DNA of 64,000 nucleotides. Origin: Sulfurovum sp. GTDB lineage: Bacteria; Campylobacterota; Campylobacteria; Campylobacterales; Sulfurovaceae. The position numbers and the translations under genes were made by a program. Below, piece after piece: positions 51,925-60,718 of this stretch. Location: assembly GCA_027049035.1 (NCBI GenBank), contig JALTVI010000090.1, forward strand, positions 62,001-126,000, written 5' to 3'. Under the pieces are notes generated by a model, which was not told the origin of the DNA, ran no database searches, and saw only the letters and a list, made by a program, of their open reading frames with translations. Numbering within the stretch: the first letter of the stretch is position 1; each line of letters begins with the position of its first letter.

Positions 51925-52845
51925 ATGAACAAAGCGAAATATATCTGGATGGACGGCGAACTCACCCCATGGGATGATGCGAAAGTCCATGTACTCACAC
52001 ACACCCTGCACTACGGAAACGGTGCCATCGAAGGGACCAAAGCCTACAAGACTGTAGACGGCAGATGTGCCATTTTCAAACTCAAAGAGCACACCCAGCG
52101 TCTGCTCAATTCGGCGAAAATGACACTAATGGAGGTACCCTACACCCTTGAGGAGCTCAACGAAGCGCAGGTAAAACTCCTCCAGGAGAACGAACTCTTC
52201 GAAGGTGCCTACATCCGTCCGCTGGTCTACCTTGGCTATGGTGTCATGGGACTCTACCACAAGGATGCACCGGTCAACGTCTCCATCTCCGCATGGGAGT
52301 GGGGAGCGTACCTTGGGGAAGAGGGGCTCAAAAAAGGTATCCGCCTCAAGATCGCCTCAATGACCAGAACCCCCAACACTTCGGGAATGGGCAAGGCCAA
52401 AGCGGTCGCCAACTATCTCAACAGCCAGATGGCGAAGTTCGAAGCGGTCGAAGCGGGTTACGATGAAGCGCTGCTTCGTGACGACCAGGGCTACATCGCC
52501 GAAGCGTCAGGCGCATGCTTCTTCATGGTACGCGACGGCCAGCTGATCACTCCGCCAAGCGACAATGCGCTTGAGTCCATCACACAGGCGACTGTCATTG
52601 ATCTTGCAGAAGACATGGGTATCGAAGTGGTCCGCAGACGCATCACCCGTGAAGAGATTTACATCGCCGACGAGTGCTTCCTTACCGGTACAGCAGCGGA
52701 GGTCACTCCGGTTCGCGAAGTCGATGCGCGCATCATCGGTGCGGGTGCCAGAGGCCCTGTGACCGAAAAACTCCAAACCGCCTACTTTGACGCGGTAGCG
52801 GGCAAAAACCCAGACTATATCCAACACCTGACATACATCAACTAA
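51925..52845 (+). CDS. ilvE: IlvE, branched-chain amino acid aminotransferase
   Basis: A 306-residue PLP-dependent class IV aminotransferase: YGNGAIEGTKAYKT, RLLNSAKM, RPLVYLGYG, the ANYLNSQMAKFEAVEAGYDEALLRD segment that includes the region of the PLP lysine (GKAKAVANY), and the C-terminal CFLTGTAAEVTPV. It makes valine, leucine and isoleucine from their keto acids. Stands alone. Confidence 0.95.
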   Translation: MNKAKYIWMDGELTPWDDAKVHVLTHTLHYGNGAIEGTKAYKTVDGRCAIFKLKEHTQRLLNSAKMTLMEVPYTLEELNEAQVKLLQENELFEGAYIRPLVYLGYGVMGLYHKDAPVNVSISAWEWGAYLGEEGLKKGIRLKIASMTRTPNTSGMGKAKAVANYLNSQMAKFEAVEAGYDEALLRDDQGYIAEASGACFFMVRDGQLITPPSDNALESITQATVIDLAEDMGIEVVRRRITREEIYIADECFLTGTAAEVTPVREVDARIIGAGARGPVTEKLQTAYFDAVAGKNPDYIQHLTYIN

Positions 52846-52853
52846 TCTTCGGT

Positions 52854-52880
52854 CTCCGTAGCCGTCATGCGCATACGGAG
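52854..52880 (+). terminator. Hairpin between ilvE and the SPFH gene
   Basis: CTCCGTA-N13-TACGGAG, 9 bp after the ilvE stop, without a T-run. Possibly a weak terminator or stabilising hairpin. Confidence 0.4.
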
Positions 52881-52901
52881 GCACCAATATAAAGGATCCT
52901 C

Positions 52902-54011
52902 ATGCCAGCAGACATGAACGACTATTTCAAAAAGAAAAAACCGAACAGCAGCAGCAACCAGAACAACAACGGCGGGAACAGCGACGGAGACAACAACCAG
53001 AGCTTCAGCAACCCGCTCAACAATATGGGCGGCAAAGGGACAACGTGGATTGTCGTCATCGTGGCACTGGTGTTCAGCTTTATCGTACTCAAACCTTTTA
53101 CCATCATCAACTCCGGTGAAGTGGGCATCAAGATCAACACCGGTAAATTTGAAGACAAACCGCTTGGTCCGGGACTGCACTTCTACATTCCGATTCTGCA
53201 GAAAATCGTACCGGTCAATACTCGTATCAGACTCATCACCTACTCCGATGTCAGCACGGGCTCACTCGGTGACGGCTACCAGAACTACGAAGGCGGCCTC
53301 AAACGCAACCCCGCCATTACCGTTCTTGACCGCCGCGGCCTGACAGTCAACATCGACCTTGCCGTACAGTACCGCCTGCGTGCGGAGACAGCACCGCAAA
53401 CCATAGAAAAGTGGGGAACGAGCTGGGAGGAGAAGATCATCAACTCCAAGGTGCGTGAAGTGGTACGTGATGTCGTAGGACAGTACACTGCCGAGCAGCT
53501 GCCGGAAATGCGTAACGAGATCGCTGCAGCCATCGAGACGAAGATCAAACAGAGTATCGAAGAGCTTCCGGGCAAACCGGTTGTCCTCACCTCCGTAGAG
53601 CTTAGAACCATCAACCTTCCGCCAAAGATCAAGGAGCAGATCGAGCGTGTGCAGATCGCAAAACAGGAAGTGACCATCGCCGAGCAGATGAAAGAGAAAG
53701 CCAAGCAGGAAGCCCTCAGAAAGGCCGAAATTGCCAAAGGTGAAGCGCAGAAGAACCGTATCGAAGCGCAGGGTGAAGCCGACAAAATCCGCATCGAAGC
53801 GGGCGCACAGGCAAAAGCTAACAAGATCATCGCCGAATCGCTGACGGAAAAACTGCTCCAGATGCAGCAGATTAAAACGCAGTCACAGTTCAACGATGCG
53901 CTCAAGGTCAACAAAAACGCGCAGATCTTCCTCACACCAGGCGGTGCGGTACCAAACATCTGGGTCGACACAAAAAAGCCGGCACAGCAGGCAGTGTCTG
54001 TACAACAGTAA
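52902..54011 (+). CDS. SPFH/band-7 membrane protein (HflK/HflC-, prohibitin-like)
   Basis: A 369-residue protein: a Asn/Ser/Gly-rich N-terminal tail (about 10-45), one transmembrane helix (about 47-65), a band-7 domain (about 68-250), and a helical coiled-coil rich in Lys/Glu/Ala (QMKEKAKQEALRKAEIAKGEAQ). Such proteins form large rings at the membrane that hold proteases or other partners. Followed directly by heptad repeats. Confidence 0.88.
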   Translation: MPADMNDYFKKKKPNSSSNQNNNGGNSDGDNNQSFSNPLNNMGGKGTTWIVVIVALVFSFIVLKPFTIINSGEVGIKINTGKFEDKPLGPGLHFYIPILQKIVPVNTRIRLITYSDVSTGSLGDGYQNYEGGLKRNPAITVLDRRGLTVNIDLAVQYRLRAETAPQTIEKWGTSWEEKIINSKVREVVRDVVGQYTAEQLPEMRNEIAAAIETKIKQSIEELPGKPVVLTSVELRTINLPPKIKEQIERVQIAKQEVTIAEQMKEKAKQEALRKAEIAKGEAQKNRIEAQGEADKIRIEAGAQAKANKIIAESLTEKLLQMQQIKTQSQFNDALKVNKNAQIFLTPGGAVPNIWVDTKKPAQQAVSVQQ

Positions 54012-54015
54012 ATCA

Positions 54016-54110
54016 GTGAAGAGTGAAGAGTGAAGAGTGAAGAGTTTCGGTATGCTTTTCCACAGGAAAAGCTGCTGTTTCTGAACGCTGAACGCTGAAC
54101 GCTGAACGCT
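54016..54110 (+). repeat. Stop-proximal repeat module, copy C
   Basis: Four exact GTGAAGA heptads (54016-54043), then GGTATGC and the hairpin GCTTTTCC-aca-GGAAAAGC (54054-54072), then four exact GAACGCT heptads (54083-54110). It begins 5 bases after the SPFH stop and ends at the hisIE leader hairpin. Two different heptads flank one hairpin. Confidence 0.9.
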
Positions 54111-54131
54111 GATAATTTCGGAGAAATTATC
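54111..54131 (+). promoter_or_regulatory. Hairpin containing the hisIE ribosome binding site
   Basis: GATAATTTC-gga-GAAATTATC is a perfect 9-bp stem directly abutting the hisIE ATG; the GGAG ribosome binding site is in its loop and first stem base. The stem may limit translation unless opened by ribosomes or a protein. Confidence 0.6.
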
Positions 54132-54797
54132 ATGACTATAGATTGGAACAAAACCCCCCTCATCCCCGCCATCGCACAGGATGCCGACACCAACGAAATC
54201 CTGATGCTGGCCTACATGAACAAAGAGGCGTATGAACTGACACTCTCTACCGGCTACGCCCACTACTTCAGCCGCTCCAAACAGCGCATATGGAAAAAGG
54301 GGGAGAGCTCCGGGCATACGCAGGAGGTCAAGGATGTTCTGCTCGACTGCGATGCCGATACGGTAGTGCTCAAGATCAAGCAAAACGGCGTCGCCTGCCA
54401 TACCGGACGCAAGAGCTGCTTCTTCACCTCAGTCATGCAAGAGAAGACCATTCTGGACAAAGAGGTCGATACCGACGCCATCTACGGTGTGGTCGATACC
54501 CTCTACCACACCATTTTGGAGCGCAAGAATGCGCCGGAAGAACAGAAGTCATGGACAAAGAAGCTGCTTAACAATAAAGCGTTGATGCTCAGCAAAATCA
54601 CCGAAGAGGCACAGGAAGTCGTCGATGCCATCGACCATGAAAGCGACGAGCAGGTCATCTACGAAAGCGCCGACCTGCTCTACCACACCCTCGTAGGGCT
54701 TGGCTACCGCAACATCTCCCCAGACAGGGTCAAGCAGGAACTGGCACGCCGTTTTGGTATGTCAGGGATAGAAGAGAAAGAGAGTCGGAAGAAATAG
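54132..54797 (+). CDS. hisI: HisIE, bifunctional histidine biosynthesis enzyme
   Basis: A 221-residue fusion: N-terminal phosphoribosyl-AMP cyclohydrolase (about 1-110; MLAYMNKEAYELTL, SRSKQRIWKKGESSGH, DCDADTVVLKIKQNGVACHTGRKSCF) and C-terminal phosphoribosyl-ATP pyrophosphatase (about 118-205; KITEEAQEVVDAI, ESADLLYHTLV). It performs steps 2 and 3 of histidine synthesis. Confidence 0.94.
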   Translation: MTIDWNKTPLIPAIAQDADTNEILMLAYMNKEAYELTLSTGYAHYFSRSKQRIWKKGESSGHTQEVKDVLLDCDADTVVLKIKQNGVACHTGRKSCFFTSVMQEKTILDKEVDTDAIYGVVDTLYHTILERKNAPEEQKSWTKKLLNNKALMLSKITEEAQEVVDAIDHESDEQVIYESADLLYHTLVGLGYRNISPDRVKQELARRFGMSGIEEKESRKK

Positions 54798-54825
54798 CCC
54801 TGTGGTCTATACTTTCTCGATATGA

Positions 54826-56085
54826 TTAGTTTTCCGGCTTGCTTTCTGTAAAGACCATCTCAAAGATGGCACCCCTGTCACCATTGTGAAACTCCAACGA
54901 ACCGTTATGCTTCTCCTGCATGATCATCTTTGACATATAAAGCCCCAATCCTGTTCCGTTCTTGGAGAGTCTTGTAGAGAAATAGGGGTTGAAGATCTTG
55001 TCCGAAATATCTTCTGGTACCCCTCCGGCATTGTCTTCTACGCTCACGATCACACTGTTACCCTCTTTTTTCGTGCTTACAACGATCTCAGGGTTTTCAA
55101 CGCTTCGATCGGTCAATACCTCTTCTGCGTTCTTCAGCAGGTTCAAAAGGGCGTGTTTGACATCATTGGCATAGACATCTACCCTGCTCTCCTGTGTATC
55201 AAAATGTGTCGAGATCGTAATGTGGCTGCGCTCCATCAGAGGATGCACGATCTTCAAAACATCACGCACGATATCTTCAAGTGCCGTTGGTTCTTTGTTG
55301 TCTCTCTCCTGAAGAAAACTTCTGAAATCGTCGATCGTTTCGGAGAGGTGTTTTGTGTATTCGGAAATGAGTGACATCTCCTCCAGAAAAAACTTCCGGT
55401 CGACATCTTCCATGTTGAGCTTGAAGATCAGATTGTTCGTTGTCGCACTGATCGCGGTCAGCGGTTGCCTCCACTGATGGGCGATCATATCGATCATCTC
55501 GCCCATCTGCGCCAGTTTCAGCTGCTCTATCAGCTGCTGGTCTTTTTTTCTTGACTTTTTCACCTCGATATCGACCATCTGGTGCAGCTCGTTGTTCAGT
55601 GCTTCGAGCATCTCTTCTCTTTTTTTCTCTTCGGTGATGTCGTATCCGACATTGATGATCTCGCCGTTTGGCAGATTCACATTCGCCCACATCGTCGTAA
55701 GTACTCTGCCATCCTTGGTAATGGGGTGCCACTCCCTGAAGATCTTGTCGGGCTTGTAGAGTACCGTGTCTATCACCTCTTTTTGCACCTCGGGGTCGGG
55801 ATAGAAAAGCGCTATGGTGTTTTCATGTTCGTTTATCTCTTCTATCGTCCAGCCAAAGACCTTTTCACACTCCTTGTTCCAGATGGTACACTTTCCATTC
55901 TCATCGAACGCATCTATGAGAATGGGCGCCAGGTCGAAGAGCGTTTTGAACTTGAGGTGCTCGTTCTCAAGCTCCTGCTCCAGATGTTTGCTCTTGGCAA
56001 CCTCGTCTTTGAGTTTTTTATTGTGTATCAGCAGCAGTATCAGCAGCAGCACCAATCCGGCAATCGACAATATATCCAGCATCAC
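54826..56085 (-). CDS. PAS-domain sensor histidine kinase
   Basis: A 419-residue kinase: one N-terminal transmembrane helix (about 4-20), a coiled-coil, one PAS domain (about 45-155, with LFDLAPILIDAFDENGKCTIWN), HisKA with MIAHQWRQPLTAISATT and an ATPase domain with NLLKNAEEVL, VEDNAGGVP and NGTGLGLYMSKMIM. It has almost no periplasmic part, so the signal is likely cytoplasmic. It overlaps the regulator gene at 56085. Confidence 0.92.
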   Translation of the reverse strand: MMLDILSIAGLVLLLILLLIHNKKLKDEVAKSKHLEQELENEHLKFKTLFDLAPILIDAFDENGKCTIWNKECEKVFGWTIEEINEHENTIALFYPDPEVQKEVIDTVLYKPDKIFREWHPITKDGRVLTTMWANVNLPNGEIINVGYDITEEKKREEMLEALNNELHQMVDIEVKKSRKKDQQLIEQLKLAQMGEMIDMIAHQWRQPLTAISATTNNLIFKLNMEDVDRKFFLEEMSLISEYTKHLSETIDDFRSFLQERDNKEPTALEDIVRDVLKIVHPLMERSHITISTHFDTQESRVDVYANDVKHALLNLLKNAEEVLTDRSVENPEIVVSTKKEGNSVIVSVEDNAGGVPEDISDKIFNPYFSTRLSKNGTGLGLYMSKMIMQEKHNGSLEFHNGDRGAIFEMVFTESKPEN

Positions 56086-56792
56086 TATTTCATTTTCAGT
56101 TTGTAGCCGACATTATAGACAGACTCTATCAAATCGGTATCAAGTTTGTTTCTCAGCCTGTATACCAGGTTTCTGATACGCTTGTTGTCCGTTTCGATAT
56201 CTTCAAAAATGTAGTTTTCAATATCCATCGCAGAAAAAACACCGTTTCTGGAGCTTGAAAGAAGTTTGAAAAGCAGCTGCTCGTTTTTGGTGAGTTTGAT
56301 CGCATTGCCCTCTTTGTCATAAAGCACGACGCCATCAAAGTGGTAACCATCCTGAAGATAGACGATATCTTTGCTCTTTTCCAACATATTCAGCTTTTCG
56401 ACAAGCTCTTTGATGAGCGTTTCTATCTGTGCGATGTCGAACGGTTTGATAATGTAGCCGTCTATGCCGACCTTGATGCTCTTTAGAAAATAGTCCGTGT
56501 GTGAATGTGCTGAGAAGATGACAAAAAGCGTGTTTGGGCTTTTTGCTTTAAAGTGTTCAAGCATCGATATGCCGTCCATCTTCGGCATCTCGATATCTGT
56601 AAAGACAATGTCGTACGCCCTCTTCTCAAACGCTCTGAGCCCCTCTTTGCCATCTTCAGCCACATCGATATTGGAAAAGTAGTTCTGCAGCATCTTGAGC
56701 GTCTGCGCTCTAACATCCTGGTTGTCCTCGACATAGAGAATATTCAGTTTTTTGGTTTGTGCCAGAAGGGCATAGTAGTCATCTTTATTCAT
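56085..56792 (-). CDS. OmpR-like response regulator
   Basis: A 235-residue regulator with a receiver domain (VEDN acidic pair, phosphoacceptor aspartate in VFTDIEMPKMDG, lysine in YIIKPF) and a C-terminal winged helix (IKLTKNEQLLFKLLSS, NKRIRNLVYRLRNKL). It is partner to the kinase downstream. Architecture matches the pair at 37365-39654. Confidence 0.92.
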   Translation of the reverse strand: MNKDDYYALLAQTKKLNILYVEDNQDVRAQTLKMLQNYFSNIDVAEDGKEGLRAFEKRAYDIVFTDIEMPKMDGISMLEHFKAKSPNTLFVIFSAHSHTDYFLKSIKVGIDGYIIKPFDIAQIETLIKELVEKLNMLEKSKDIVYLQDGYHFDGVVLYDKEGNAIKLTKNEQLLFKLLSSSRNGVFSAMDIENYIFEDIETDNKRIRNLVYRLRNKLDTDLIESVYNVGYKLKMK

Positions 56793-56934
56793 AATAAAGA
56801 ATTTTATCTAAAAAAAATTTGATTTAACAGATATTTGGCTTTGTAATAAGAAGAATAAAAGCGATCTGGGATTGTTCATAATTCAATTCGCATCCCGCAT
56901 TTCAAATGTGAGACACGAAAAAGAAGTGAGAGGA

Positions 56935-58305
56935 TCAGCACCCGCCCGCACAACCCGGGCTGTCGGCATTGCCGCCAGCGAAGTAATTGCCGTCGAAGCT
57001 GACAAGCGAATAGGTACGGTCACGACCAAGCGCATCTACAAGCCCCTCAACTGACAAAAACCCGAGAGAGTCCGCATCGATCTTCTTTGCGACCTCATCG
57101 ACAGAGAAGTTTGCCGAGATCAGTTCGGCACGTGTAGGGGTATCGATACCGTAACGGCAGGGGAACTTGATCTCCGGCGCGGCGATACGCATATGTACCT
57201 CGGCTGCACCCGCCTCTTTTAGCATCTTGACGATCTGCTTCGATGTCGTACCACGCACCAGCGAATCGTCGATGATCGCCACGCGCTTACCCGAGATGAG
57301 ATGCTTGATGGGAGAGAGCTTGAGCTTCACTTTCAAATCACGAATCTCCTGTGTCGGCTCGATGAAGGTACGTCCCACATAGTGGTTACGCACGATTCCC
57401 ATCTCAAACGGCACGCCAAGCCCCTCGGCATACCCTCTGGCAGCAGCCACGCCGCTGTCTGGTACCGGCAGCACCAGATCGACGTCCGCAGGCGCCTCTT
57501 CGGCAAGCTTGCGTCCCATCTGAAGGCGTGTCTGGTAGACATTCTTGCCGTCAATAATGCTGTCGGGTCTGGCAAAGTAGATATATTCGAAGGCACACGG
57601 GTGGTAGTCAGGCTCGAATATCTGCTCCGAGACCGGCTCTTTGCCCTCTTCGAAGATGAGCATCTCGCCAGGTGTCACATCACGAACAAACTCCGCACCT
57701 ACAAGGTCGAACGCACACGTTTCACTCGCCACGATCCAGCCGCCGTCTTTGAGCTTGCCAAGACTCAGCGGTCTGATGCCGTAACGGTCACGGATGACGA
57801 ACATCTTCGATCGGCTCTGGATGGCAAGGCAGTATGCCCCCTCTATACGCGTGAGCATATCTTTGATACGGTCTACCAGAGAGTCTTTCTGCGATTTTGC
57901 AATGAGGTGGATGATATTTTCCGTATCCATATCGGTCTGGAAAATCGCTCCCTTGGCAATGAGGTCGTTTCGCACTTCGTGCTTGTTGACAAGGTTACCG
58001 TTGTGCACTACCGAAATTTCACCCAGCTTGTACTTGGCAAAGACAGGCTGTGCATCGCCCTGCGATTCGCTTCCTGCCGTGGAGTAGCGGTTGTGTCCGA
58101 CCGCACAGGTACCCTCCAGGCTGTCGAGTGTCGCCTGGGAAAAGACATCGGCAACCATACCGCGCTTTTTATACAGCTTGATCTTTTCACCGTTTGCAGT
58201 GGAGATACCTGTCGCCTCCTGCCCGCGGTGCTGCATAGCAAAGAGCGAATAGTACGCAACGGTAGAGGCCTTTTTCGCTCCATATACACCGACAATCGCA
58301 CACAT
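56935..58305 (-). CDS. purF: PurF, amidophosphoribosyltransferase
   Basis: A 456-residue enzyme for the first step of purine synthesis. It has an N-terminal glutaminase domain with nucleophile Cys2 (MCAIVGVYG) and a phosphoribosyl transferase domain with VAIIDDSLVRGTTSKQIV. It ends with GCAGGC, as in the iron-sulfur-containing PurF group. The ATG at 58305 follows AAGGAGGTG and exposes the catalytic cysteine. Confidence 0.95.
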   Translation of the reverse strand: MCAIVGVYGAKKASTVAYYSLFAMQHRGQEATGISTANGEKIKLYKKRGMVADVFSQATLDSLEGTCAVGHNRYSTAGSESQGDAQPVFAKYKLGEISVVHNGNLVNKHEVRNDLIAKGAIFQTDMDTENIIHLIAKSQKDSLVDRIKDMLTRIEGAYCLAIQSRSKMFVIRDRYGIRPLSLGKLKDGGWIVASETCAFDLVGAEFVRDVTPGEMLIFEEGKEPVSEQIFEPDYHPCAFEYIYFARPDSIIDGKNVYQTRLQMGRKLAEEAPADVDLVLPVPDSGVAAARGYAEGLGVPFEMGIVRNHYVGRTFIEPTQEIRDLKVKLKLSPIKHLISGKRVAIIDDSLVRGTTSKQIVKMLKEAGAAEVHMRIAAPEIKFPCRYGIDTPTRAELISANFSVDEVAKKIDADSLGFLSVEGLVDALGRDRTYSLVSFDGNYFAGGNADSPGCAGGC

Positions 58306-58344
58306 CAGGCACCTCCTTGGGAGGTGAGTGAATAGTGCCGGTTT

Positions 58345-58435
58345 GCATTGCTGCGCAATGCTACTGTTTGAATCAAAGCAGTGCTGCCGCACTGCATACT
58401 ACAATTCCTCATTCCTAGTTCCTCATTCCTCATTT
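58345..58435 (-). repeat. Stop-proximal repeat module, copy D
   Basis: On the minus strand, heptads of the GAGGAAT/TAGGAAC type (58403-58435) start right after the dapB stop, followed by TATGC and the hairpin GCAGTGC-GGCA-GCACTGC (58378-58395). The stem bases differ from copies A-C but pair perfectly, with the same loop length as in A and B. A second perfect palindrome, GCATTGC-tgc-GCAATGC, is at 58345-58361. Confidence 0.75.
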
Positions 58436-59203
58436 TTATATCCCAAGGCAGTCGTTGATGGTGTAGAAGCCTGCCGGTTGATCTACCAGCCACTTGGCCG
58501 CTCTGATAGCACCCTTGGAGAAGGTTTCACGGCTGGTTGCGGTGTGGTTGAGCTCAAGAAATTCACCGTCGTTGTAGAAACCGACCGTATGGCGTCCGAC
58601 GATGTCTCCGCCGCGCAGGGCCATAACAGCGATCTCGTCTTTGGTACGAGGTCCGACCTGTCCGTCTCTGCCGCTGACACGCACCTCATTGAGGTCAAGT
58701 CCGCGCCCTTTGGCGGCAAACTCCGCCAGTGTCAGTGCCGTACCGCTTGGTGCATCGACCTTGTGGCGGTGGTGCTGCTCGACGATTTCGATGTCAAAAT
58801 CTTTCAATGTCGCAGAAACCTGCTCAACAAGCTGCTTGAGCAGTGCGATACCTGCGGACATATTCGAAGAGTAGAGTACCGGCATCTCTTTGCTGACTTC
58901 TACCAGCAGATTCTGCTGATGTTCGGTAAAGCCCGTTGTCGCCACTACCAGCGGCGTGGGGTTCTTCAGTGCCGCTTCACACAGCGCTTCTGTCGCTGCG
59001 GGTGCGGAGAAGTCGATCACCACGTCACACGCTTCAAGCAGCGCATCCATACTGTTGGTGATGAGCACATCTTCGGGCACATCCGTTTTTAGCTCATCAA
59101 ACACATGCAGTGCCCCCAGTGTGAGTGCCTCATCTTCCAGAATATTCTTAATGAGGTGCTCCCCCATTCTTCCCGTACTGCCTACAATTCCTACTTTTGC
59201 CAT
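58436..59203 (-). CDS. dapB: DapB, 4-hydroxy-tetrahydrodipicolinate reductase
   Basis: A 255-residue NAD(P)H enzyme of lysine and peptidoglycan precursor synthesis: VGIVGSTGRMGE nucleotide motif, DFSAPAAT, ATTGFTEHQ, EQHHRHKVDAPSGTAL and the terminal RAAKWLVDQPAGFYTINDCLG. ATG at 59203 overlaps the trxB stop by one base. Confidence 0.95.
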   Translation of the reverse strand: MAKVGIVGSTGRMGEHLIKNILEDEALTLGALHVFDELKTDVPEDVLITNSMDALLEACDVVIDFSAPAATEALCEAALKNPTPLVVATTGFTEHQQNLLVEVSKEMPVLYSSNMSAGIALLKQLVEQVSATLKDFDIEIVEQHHRHKVDAPSGTALTLAEFAAKGRGLDLNEVRVSGRDGQVGPRTKDEIAVMALRGGDIVGRHTVGFYNDGEFLELNHTATSRETFSKGAIRAAKWLVDQPAGFYTINDCLGI

Positions 59204-60144
59204 TACGCCTGCTCCTGAATATATGAAATAACCTGCAGTGCCGCCGTGGCACCGTCTCCTGCCGCACACACCACCTGCTTCGGTGCTTCGATACGAAGGT
59301 CACCCGCCGCATAGAGTCCCTCTACTGAAGTGCGCATGCTCAAATCGACAACTACCTGTCCCCAGTCGTTCACTTCACAGATAAAATTGCCGTTCTCATC
59401 TTTGAGAACACTGTTGTTGACATTGTGTCCGACAAAAACAAAGATGCCCGGTGTCTCGAGCACCTGCTCTTCACCGCTTTTGAGGTTTTTGACACGTACG
59501 CTTGTGACACCCATCGCATCGCCCATCACCTCTTCGACGACCGAGTCAAGTACGAAGTGGATGTTCTCTTTGCTTTTGGCTCTCTCAATAGTAGAAGGTG
59601 CAGCACGGAACGTATCGCGTCTGTGGACAAGATAGACATCGGAAACGATATTGGAGAGGTAGATCGCCTCTTCAAGCGCCGTATCACCGCCGCCAAGCAC
59701 TGTAACAGGCTTGTCTTTGTAGAAGAAGCCGTCACAGGTGGCACAGGTGCTCACGCCGCGCCCGAAGAACTCCTCTTCTCCCTTGAAGCCGGCACGTTTT
59801 GGTGTACTTCCCGTACATACAATGGCGGTCTTGGCTTCTACACTATCACCGTTTTCCAGAGTAACGGTAAAGTGATCACCCGTCTTGGCGACACGCTCGA
59901 CTTTTTGCATCTCGTGCTTGAGACCGAAGTGAAAGCATTGCTCCTGCCAGGTGTTCATAAAATCCATACCGGTTTTGGTATGGTCGAAAAATCCAGGATA
60001 GTTCTCTATTTCGGAGCTCTGGGTAATCTGCCCGCCGGGCATGCCCATTTCAAACATCGTCACCGCTTTCAGCCCGCCGCGCGTTGCATAGAGTCCCGCT
60101 GTCAGGCCGGCAGGTCCGCCGCCGATAATCGCACAATCCAACAT
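59203..60144 (-). CDS. trxB: TrxB, thioredoxin reductase
   Basis: A 313-residue FAD/NADPH enzyme: [19 protein letters not shown] at the N-terminus, redox pair CATC in [17 protein letters not shown] motif [12 protein letters not shown], and GLYAAGDLR near the end. It reduces thioredoxin, encoded immediately upstream. Confidence 0.95.
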   Translation of the reverse strand: MLDCAIIGGGPAGLTAGLYATRGGLKAVTMFEMGMPGGQITQSSEIENYPGFFDHTKTGMDFMNTWQEQCFHFGLKHEMQKVERVAKTGDHFTVTLENGDSVEAKTAIVCTGSTPKRAGFKGEEEFFGRGVSTCATCDGFFYKDKPVTVLGGGDTALEEAIYLSNIVSDVYLVHRRDTFRAAPSTIERAKSKENIHFVLDSVVEEVMGDAMGVTSVRVKNLKSGEEQVLETPGIFVFVGHNVNNSVLKDENGNFICEVNDWGQVVVDLSMRTSVEGLYAAGDLRIEAPKQVVCAAGDGATAALQVISYIQEQA

Positions 60145-60250
60145 TTCAATTCCTTAGTAAATGATCAAACAAATATTTGGACAATTATACACTTTAAATA
60201 CTTGGTTAATAATTTTGGAAAAGCGGTTTTCTGGGTATGTGGTAGAAAGT

Positions 60251-60271
60251 TGCGGAGAGAACCCCTCCGCA
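60251..60271 (-). terminator. Hairpin downstream of trxA
   Basis: TGCGGAG-N7-CTCCGCA (7-bp perfect stem) 17 bp after the trxA stop, with a short T-rich tail on the minus strand (ACTTTCT). Confidence 0.55.
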
Positions 60272-60287
60272 CGATTTAGCGTTGTGC

Positions 60288-60605
60288 TTACAGGAGTGCG
60301 TTCAGTTTTTCAGCAAATGCGTCTTTGCTTGCCGCACCTACCATCTGATCAACCACTTCACCGTCTTTGAAGAAGAGGATCGAAGGGATAGAACGGATAC
60401 CGAACTTAACAGCCAGCTCCTGCTGCTCGTCAGTGTTCACTTTTCCGATAGTCGCTTTACCTTCAAACTCTTCAGCGAGCTCTTCAACTACCGGTGCGAT
60501 CATTCTACAAGGTCCGCACCATGGTGCCCAGAAGTCTACCATAGTAACACCCTCTGCTACTGTCGCGTCGAAGTTTTCATTTGTAAGTTCTACATATTTT
60601 GCCAT
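60288..60605 (-). CDS. trxA: TrxA, thioredoxin
   Basis: A 105-residue thioredoxin with active site W-C30-G-P-C33 and the cis-proline segment RSIPSILFF. The ATG at 60605 is used, since AAAGGAT precedes it. A TATAAT (minus strand, 60638-60643) lies 33 bp upstream. Confidence 0.96.
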   Translation of the reverse strand: MAKYVELTNENFDATVAEGVTMVDFWAPWCGPCRMIAPVVEELAEEFEGKATIGKVNTDEQQELAVKFGIRSIPSILFFKDGEVVDQMVGAASKDAFAEKLNALL

Positions 60606-60637
60606 ATTCAATCCTTTTGTGATAATTTGATGCAAAG

Positions 60638-60643
60638 ATTATA
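60638..60643 (-). promoter_or_regulatory. TATAAT -10 element of trxA
   Basis: Perfect TATAAT (GGCTATAATC on the minus strand), 33 bp before the ATG. Confidence 0.55.
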
Positions 60644-60718
60644 GCCAATTTTCATTAATGGGGCTTAACTTATATTTATTATTTTCAAAACGACACTTTC
60701 TTCCAGCCAAAAGGACAC

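Noticed and set aside
54016-54110. Heptad arrays considered as a CRISPR array
   Set aside because: Units are 7 bp and contiguous with no spacers; no cas genes are present.
57301-58335. Open frame of 344 codons on the plus strand
   Set aside because: Antisense to purF; no recognisable motifs.
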